From assembly GCF_019145355.1 (NCBI RefSeq), contig NZ_JAHSTY010000001.1:620001-684000 (forward strand): a stretch of 64,000 nucleotides of DNA, in the 5' to 3' direction. This stretch comes from Pseudomonas azadiae. GTDB lineage: Bacteria > Pseudomonadota > Gammaproteobacteria > Pseudomonadales > Pseudomonadaceae. Shown one piece after another: positions 59,773-64,000 of this stretch. The notes under the pieces were generated by a model, which was not told the DNA's origin, searched no databases, and was given only the letters and a program-made list of their open reading frames with translations. Numbering within the stretch: the stretch's first letter is position 1; each line of letters opens with the position of its first letter. The position numbers and the translations under genes were made by a program.

Positions 59773-62187
59773 ATGCTCGCTGCACGCCGCCTGCGCCCGG
59801 ATCACCACTTCACATCAGCTATTCGCGGCGCGTTGCTAAGCCTTGTCCTGATCGGTGCCGTCTGCCCGTTCGCCTTGGCCGCCGTGCCAGTGCAATTGGA
59901 CTCGGTTGCGATCCGGGCCTACAACATTCCCGCCGGGCCGCTGGGTGCGACCCTGTCGAGCTTTGCCGTGGGCGCCGGCATAGCCCTGTCGTTCCAGCCC
60001 TCATTGACCGAAGGGTTGAGCAGTCCCGCGCTGACCGGCAATTACACCACACAGGAAGCGGTCAATCGCTTGCTGGCCGGCAGTGGCCTGGACATGGTGT
60101 CGCGCAGCGACGGCACCTACACCCTGGTGCAACGCCGAGTGACGCTGGATGAGACTACGGTCATCGGCACCGGCAAGCGCCTCGATACCCTGCAAGAGGT
60201 GTATGCCGGTGGCCAAGTCGCCAACGGCGGGCGTCTGGGCATTCTCGGCAATACGGACGTGATGGACGCGCCGTTCAGCGTCAGCACCTACACCTCGGCG
60301 CTGATCAGGGATCAACAGGCCGTCACTGTCGGCGATGTACTGGAGCGTGATTCATCCGTACGCTCCACCGGTCAGGCCGGGGGAATCGTCGATTCGTTCT
60401 TCATTCGTGGTTTTCCAGTCGGCGAAGGCAACCTCGGTGAGCTGGCCTTCGACGGTGTGTACGGTGTGGCGCCCAACTACCGGGTTTTTACCGAATACGC
60501 CGAGCGTATCGAACTGGTCAAAGGCCCCGGCGCCCTGCTCTATGGCATGTCCCCCAACAGCGCGGTCGGCGGCGTGATCAACGTGGTGCCCAAGCGCTCG
60601 CTCGACGAAGACCTGACCCGATTCACCGCCAGTTACGCCATGAACACCCAGCTCGGCGGGCACCTTGATATCAGTCGACGTTTCGGCGACGAGCGCCGCT
60701 TCGGCGTGCGCATCAACGGCAGGACGCAACAGGGCGATACGGTGATCGACGATCAATCGCGTCACGTCAATATCGGTGCGATCTCGCTCGACTATCAGGG
60801 CGACCGCCTGCGCACCAGCCTCGACTGGCTCAACCAGAAAGAAAGTTTCGACGCCGCTTCGCGACCCTTTTTGATCGACTCGGGCGTGGACATTCCGGCC
60901 GCCGCCAACGGCCGCACCAACGTCAGCCAGGCGTGGGGCTGGTCGCAAACCCGTGACAAGTCAGCGCTGTTCAGCGGCGAATACGACCTCAACGATGCAT
61001 TGACGGTTTTCGTTCACGCCGGCGGCGGCAAATCCGATGTCGCGCGGATGTCCGACCAGACGCCAACCCTCATCAACTCGGCCGGCGATACCTCTTCGAT
61101 TCCCGGCTATTATAAATTCGAAGTCGAGCGCTACACCCTCGACACCGGTGCGCGCCTGAGCTTCGACACCGGGCCGATCAGTCACCGCACCACCGTACAG
61201 ATCAGTCGTTATCGCGATGTGTTATCGCGCGGGATCATTTCCGGCGCGCCGATCCTGTCGAATATTTATCACCCGATAGACCGGCCGAAACCTGACATCC
61301 CCAAGCCAGATACGCCAAAAGTGTCTGAAAGCGAGCTGACCGGCGTGGCGCTGGCAGACACCCTGTCGGTGTTCGATGATCGGGTCCAACTGACCCTCGG
61401 CATGCGCAAACAGAAGATCAAATCCGACAATTACAACGCGGCCGGTGCGGTCACCGCGTCCTACGACGACGGTCGGACTACCCCGCTGTTCGGTGCAGTG
61501 CTCAAACCCTGGGAGCATGTTTCGTTCTATTACAACTACATCGAAGGCTTGAGCAAGGGCGATATTGCGCCCTCGACCGCTTCCAACGCCGGTGAGATCT
61601 TCGCCCCTTACGTTTCCCGTCAGCACGAACTCGGCGTCAAGGCCGACTACGGCACCTTCACCTCCACCCTCAGCCTGTTTCAGATCACCAAGCCCAGCGG
61701 CGAACTGGCCTCCGGCGCGTTTTCGGTGCAGGGCGAACAGCGCAACCGTGGCCTGGAGCTGAATGTATTCGGCGAAGTGACCCCCGGCACTCGATTACTC
61801 GGTGGCGTGACCCTGCTCAATGCCGAACTGACCCAATCCGGCGTGGCCGCCAACCGTGGCAATAAACCCGTCGGCGTACCCGAAATCCAGGCTAACCTGT
61901 GGGCCGAATGGGACGCCACCTGGCTGGAAGGCCTGACGCTGACCGGTGGTGCCATTCACACCGGTAGCCAATATGTGAACCAGGCCAACACGCAAAAACT
62001 GGATGACTGGACCCGCTTCGATGTTGGCGCACGTTACAGCACTCGCATCGATGACCGACCGACCACGTTTCGCGCCACCGTGCAGAACGTGTTCGACCAC
62101 GCGTACTGGTCGGGCGTCGCCTCTTATGGCGCGTTCTCGCAAGGCGCACCGCGCACCTTATTACTGTCGGCGACTGTCGACTTCTGA
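59773..62187 (+). CDS. TonB-dependent siderophore receptor with STN domain (FecA-type)
   Basis: Outer-membrane receptor/transducer of 804 residues. A signal peptide (to about residue 37) is followed by an STN domain (IRAYNIPAGPLGATLSSFAV to NRLLAGSGLDMVSRSDGTY), plug (DAPFSVSTYTSALIRDQQAV, DSFFIRGFPVGEGNLGELAF, IELVKGPGALLYGMSPNSAV) and a barrel ending LLLSATVDF. It is a paralogue of the receptor at 45828. The STN domain and the adjacent FecI/FecR pair indicate surface signalling. The 96-bp gap ahead of it probably contains the FecI-dependent promoter, though I cannot place it. Confidence 0.93.
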   Translation: MLAARRLRPDHHFTSAIRGALLSLVLIGAVCPFALAAVPVQLDSVAIRAYNIPAGPLGATLSSFAVGAGIALSFQPSLTEGLSSPALTGNYTTQEAVNRLLAGSGLDMVSRSDGTYTLVQRRVTLDETTVIGTGKRLDTLQEVYAGGQVANGGRLGILGNTDVMDAPFSVSTYTSALIRDQQAVTVGDVLERDSSVRSTGQAGGIVDSFFIRGFPVGEGNLGELAFDGVYGVAPNYRVFTEYAERIELVKGPGALLYGMSPNSAVGGVINVVPKRSLDEDLTRFTASYAMNTQLGGHLDISRRFGDERRFGVRINGRTQQGDTVIDDQSRHVNIGAISLDYQGDRLRTSLDWLNQKESFDAASRPFLIDSGVDIPAAANGRTNVSQAWGWSQTRDKSALFSGEYDLNDALTVFVHAGGGKSDVARMSDQTPTLINSAGDTSSIPGYYKFEVERYTLDTGARLSFDTGPISHRTTVQISRYRDVLSRGIISGAPILSNIYHPIDRPKPDIPKPDTPKVSESELTGVALADTLSVFDDRVQLTLGMRKQKIKSDNYNAAGAVTASYDDGRTTPLFGAVLKPWEHVSFYYNYIEGLSKGDIAPSTASNAGEIFAPYVSRQHELGVKADYGTFTSTLSLFQITKPSGELASGAFSVQGEQRNRGLELNVFGEVTPGTRLLGGVTLLNAELTQSGVAANRGNKPVGVPEIQANLWAEWDATWLEGLTLTGGAIHTGSQYVNQANTQKLDDWTRFDVGARYSTRIDDRPTTFRATVQNVFDHAYWSGVASYGAFSQGAPRTLLLSATVDF

Positions 62188-62249
62188 AACGCTCAGCCGG
62201 CGAACGGTGTGAGCCGTTGACCGACCTGACTTTTGCAAAGGCTTTGACC

Positions 62250-63431
62250 ATGGTGATTTTCGATCGACGCAGACGCGCTTTTTCTGCGTTGTTACTGGCA
62301 GGACTGCTGAGCCTGTTCGCGCTGGCGCCGCGCAACGCCCACGCCACCGAGACGGATTCGGCCCGCACTGAAGTGACCGATTTGCTGGGGCGCAAAGTGA
62401 AGGTGCATCTGCCCGTCAGGCGAGTCATCCTTGGTGAGGGCCGGCAACTGTATCTGGTCGCCGCGCTGGACACCTCAAACCCGATCGAACGCATCGTCGG
62501 CTGGCGCAAGGACCTGATCCAATCGGACCCGGATACCTATAACGCCTACCTGCGCAAATTTCCCGACATCGCCAAAATCCCTACCTTCGGCGGCTTTGAA
62601 GACGGCACTTTTGATATCGAACAGGCGATCTCGCAGCGCCCGGACGTGATCATCCTCAACATCGAGGCGCAATACGCCACCGAAGATGCGCGTTACATCG
62701 AAAAACTCGACGCCCTCGGCATCCCGGTGGTGTACGTCGATTTTCGTAACAACCCGATGAAAAATACCGAGCCGACCATGCGCCTGTTCGGCCAATTGTT
62801 TGGCCAGGAGCAACGCGCCGAAGCCTTTATAGATTTCCGCAATCAGCAGATTCATCGCGTCACCGATGTGATCGAAAAACAGCACCCGCCCAGGCCGAAC
62901 GTGTTCATCGAGCGCATCGGCGGCTATACCGACGATTGCTGCTTGAGTTTCGGCAACGAAAATTTTGGCCTGTTTGTCGATATGGCCGGCGGAAACAACA
63001 TCGCGCGCCGGATCATTCCAACCACGTTCGGCCAGTTGAACCCCGAGCAAGTCATCGTCGCCAATCCGGAGCACGTCGTGGTCACCACCGCCAACTGGGA
63101 AGCCTTTGCTCCCGGTGGGCATTGGGTCGGCGTCGGCCCTGGCGCAGACATGGCCGAGGCCCGAAAAAAACTGGCGTGGTATACGCAGCGACCGGCCTAC
63201 GCAGGCATCAAGGCTCAGGACAACCAGGCCTTCCGCGCCATCTGGCATCAGTTCTATAACAGCCCCTACCAGTTCGTGGCCATTCAGCAGTTGGCGAAAT
63301 GGTTTCACCCGGAGCTGTTTACCGATCTGGATCCGGATGCCTCATTTCGCGAATTGCATGAGCGTTTTCTGCCAGTGCCGTATGAGTCGGGCTATTTCGT
63401 CAGCCTGCGCAAACCCGAGGTCAAGCCATGA
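62250..63431 (+). CDS. Periplasmic iron-siderophore binding protein
   Basis: Exported binding protein of 393 residues, longer than usual FecB/FhuD proteins (about 300). The signal peptide runs to about residue 33 (LFALAPRNAHA). The fold is shown by EVTDLLGRKVKVHLPVRRVI, TFDIEQAISQRPDVIILNIE and LGIPVVYVDFRNNPMKNTEP. GGYTDDCCLSFGNENF holds a vicinal Cys pair. The ATG at 62250 has aaagg 8 bp upstream and was chosen over a TTG eleven codons earlier. It overlaps the next permease gene by 4 bp and lies in the receptor operon. Confidence 0.88.
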   Translation: MVIFDRRRRAFSALLLAGLLSLFALAPRNAHATETDSARTEVTDLLGRKVKVHLPVRRVILGEGRQLYLVAALDTSNPIERIVGWRKDLIQSDPDTYNAYLRKFPDIAKIPTFGGFEDGTFDIEQAISQRPDVIILNIEAQYATEDARYIEKLDALGIPVVYVDFRNNPMKNTEPTMRLFGQLFGQEQRAEAFIDFRNQQIHRVTDVIEKQHPPRPNVFIERIGGYTDDCCLSFGNENFGLFVDMAGGNNIARRIIPTTFGQLNPEQVIVANPEHVVVTTANWEAFAPGGHWVGVGPGADMAEARKKLAWYTQRPAYAGIKAQDNQAFRAIWHQFYNSPYQFVAIQQLAKWFHPELFTDLDPDASFRELHERFLPVPYESGYFVSLRKPEVKP

Positions 63432-64000
63432 ACACCCTGACCGATGCCGTGGTGCTACCGCGCGAAACCTATCGCCGACTGGTGCTGCGTAAACGCCTGA
63501 TCCTTGCGGGGCTGGTCGTTCTGCTGTTGTGCAGCGTGCTGCTCGACCTGGCTCTGGGACCTGCGCGCTACAGCCTCAGTGAAGTGCTCGGCGCGTTGTT
63601 TTCGCCGGACAGTGCGTCGCCACAAGTGCGTGTGGTGATGTGGGATATCCGTTTGCCGGTGGCGTTGATGGCAGTCGCGGTCGGCGCGGCATTGTCGCTG
63701 GCCGGCGCGCAGATGCAGACGATCCTCAACAACCCGTTGGCGAGCCCGTTCACGCTCGGGATTTCCGCCGCCGCCAGTTTCGGTGCGGCGCTCGGCCTGG
63801 CATTCGGTGTCGCGCTGTTCCCGCTGGCTGCGCAGTTCATGGTGCCGCTCAACGCCTTCATCATGGCCATGCTCTCGGCGCTATTGATTCACTTTCTGAG
63901 CATGCGCCGTGGCGTCACCGCCGAAACCATCGTGCTGCTCGGCATCGCGCTGGTGTTTACCTTCAATGCGCTGTTGGCGCTGGTACAGTTCTTCGCCACC
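63428..64000 (+). CDS. Iron-siderophore ABC transporter permease (FecCD family), partial
   Basis: N-terminal 191 residues of a FecCD-type permease; the gene runs off the right edge. It starts MNTLTDAVVLPRETYRRLVL, with a membrane segment near residues 27-45, then the family signatures VMWDIRLPVALMAVAVGAAL and GAQMQTILNNPLASPFTLGI. The ATG overlaps the binding-protein stop in ATGA. A second permease or ATPase gene is expected next. Confidence 0.92.
   Translation, partial: MNTLTDAVVLPRETYRRLVLRKRLILAGLVVLLLCSVLLDLALGPARYSLSEVLGALFSPDSASPQVRVVMWDIRLPVALMAVAVGAALSLAGAQMQTILNNPLASPFTLGISAAASFGAALGLAFGVALFPLAAQFMVPLNAFIMAMLSALLIHFLSMRRGVTAETIVLLGIALVFTFNALLALVQFFAT

Noticed and set aside
1..64000. 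Search for tRNA, rRNA, CRISPR arrays, integrases and NRPS/PKS genes
   Set aside because: None was recognised on reading either strand; no regularly spaced direct repeats, no tRNA-like CCA-ended cloverleaf and no adenylation or ketosynthase motifs were noticed.

Overview
This 64 kb window looks like chromosomal DNA of a Pseudomonas of the P. fluorescens complex. The basis is high-GC coding DNA, gene families typical of the genus, and intergenic REP/REPIN palindromes of the kinds I associate with P. fluorescens genomes (cores tgtgggagcgggcttgctcg, tgtgggagctggcttgcctg and tagtgagcgggcttgtcccg). I see no rRNA or tRNA gene, CRISPR array, phage gene or transposase. Identities come from reading motifs and family patterns; no database search was run.

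Layout. 1-5205 (minus): HAD-family dehalogenase, FAD amine/amino-acid oxidase, Tat-type substrate-binding protein and two Dpp/Opp-type permeases, the last cut by the window edge. 5804-9040 (plus): acetyltransferase, bicupin protein, aldehyde dehydrogenase. 9047-10222 (minus): two envelope lipoproteins. 10413-10790: a small c-type cytochrome. 11379-21271 (minus): an eleven-gene type II secretion operon (E-F-G-H-I-J-K-L-M-C/N-D) with a lipidated secretin. 22162-25649: a secreted GH3 beta-glucosidase with a PA14 insert, and a TetR regulator. 25725-32022 (minus): a Fec-type iron-chelate ABC importer and a TonB receptor. 32372-37115 (minus): GntR regulator, polar amino-acid ABC importer and a cytoplasmic gamma-glutamyltransferase-like hydrolase. 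37431-38282: an orphan WaaZ-like LPS-core gene. 38299-45773: an aldonate regulon with MFS permease, LacI-type repressor, IlvD/Edd dehydratase, FAH-fold dehydratase and semialdehyde dehydrogenase (Weimberg-type route to 2-oxoglutarate). Two perfect 16-bp palindromes mark its promoters.

The most interesting part is 45828-64000 (continuing past the right edge): a siderophore locus built around one NIS (IucA/IucC) synthetase. Its precursor genes resemble staphyloferrin B genes: a ParB-fold SbnI/SerK-like serine kinase, an SbnA-like PLP synthase, an SbnH-like fold-III PLP decarboxylase and a CitE-like aldolase. The usual SbnB is absent, and an octopine/opine dehydrogenase-family protein occupies its place. 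A class V aminotransferase-fold enzyme of unknown role and an MFS exporter complete the operon. Uptake is served by two paralogous TonB receptors at opposite ends (one with, one without a signalling domain), a FecI/FecR surface-signalling pair, a periplasmic binding protein and a FecCD permease.

Proposed logic (inference): the kinase makes O-phosphoserine. The SbnA-like enzyme joins it to glutamate. The opine-dehydrogenase-like enzyme releases 2,3-diaminopropionate and 2-oxoglutarate. The NIS synthetase couples the amine to citrate, and the decarboxylase trims the product.
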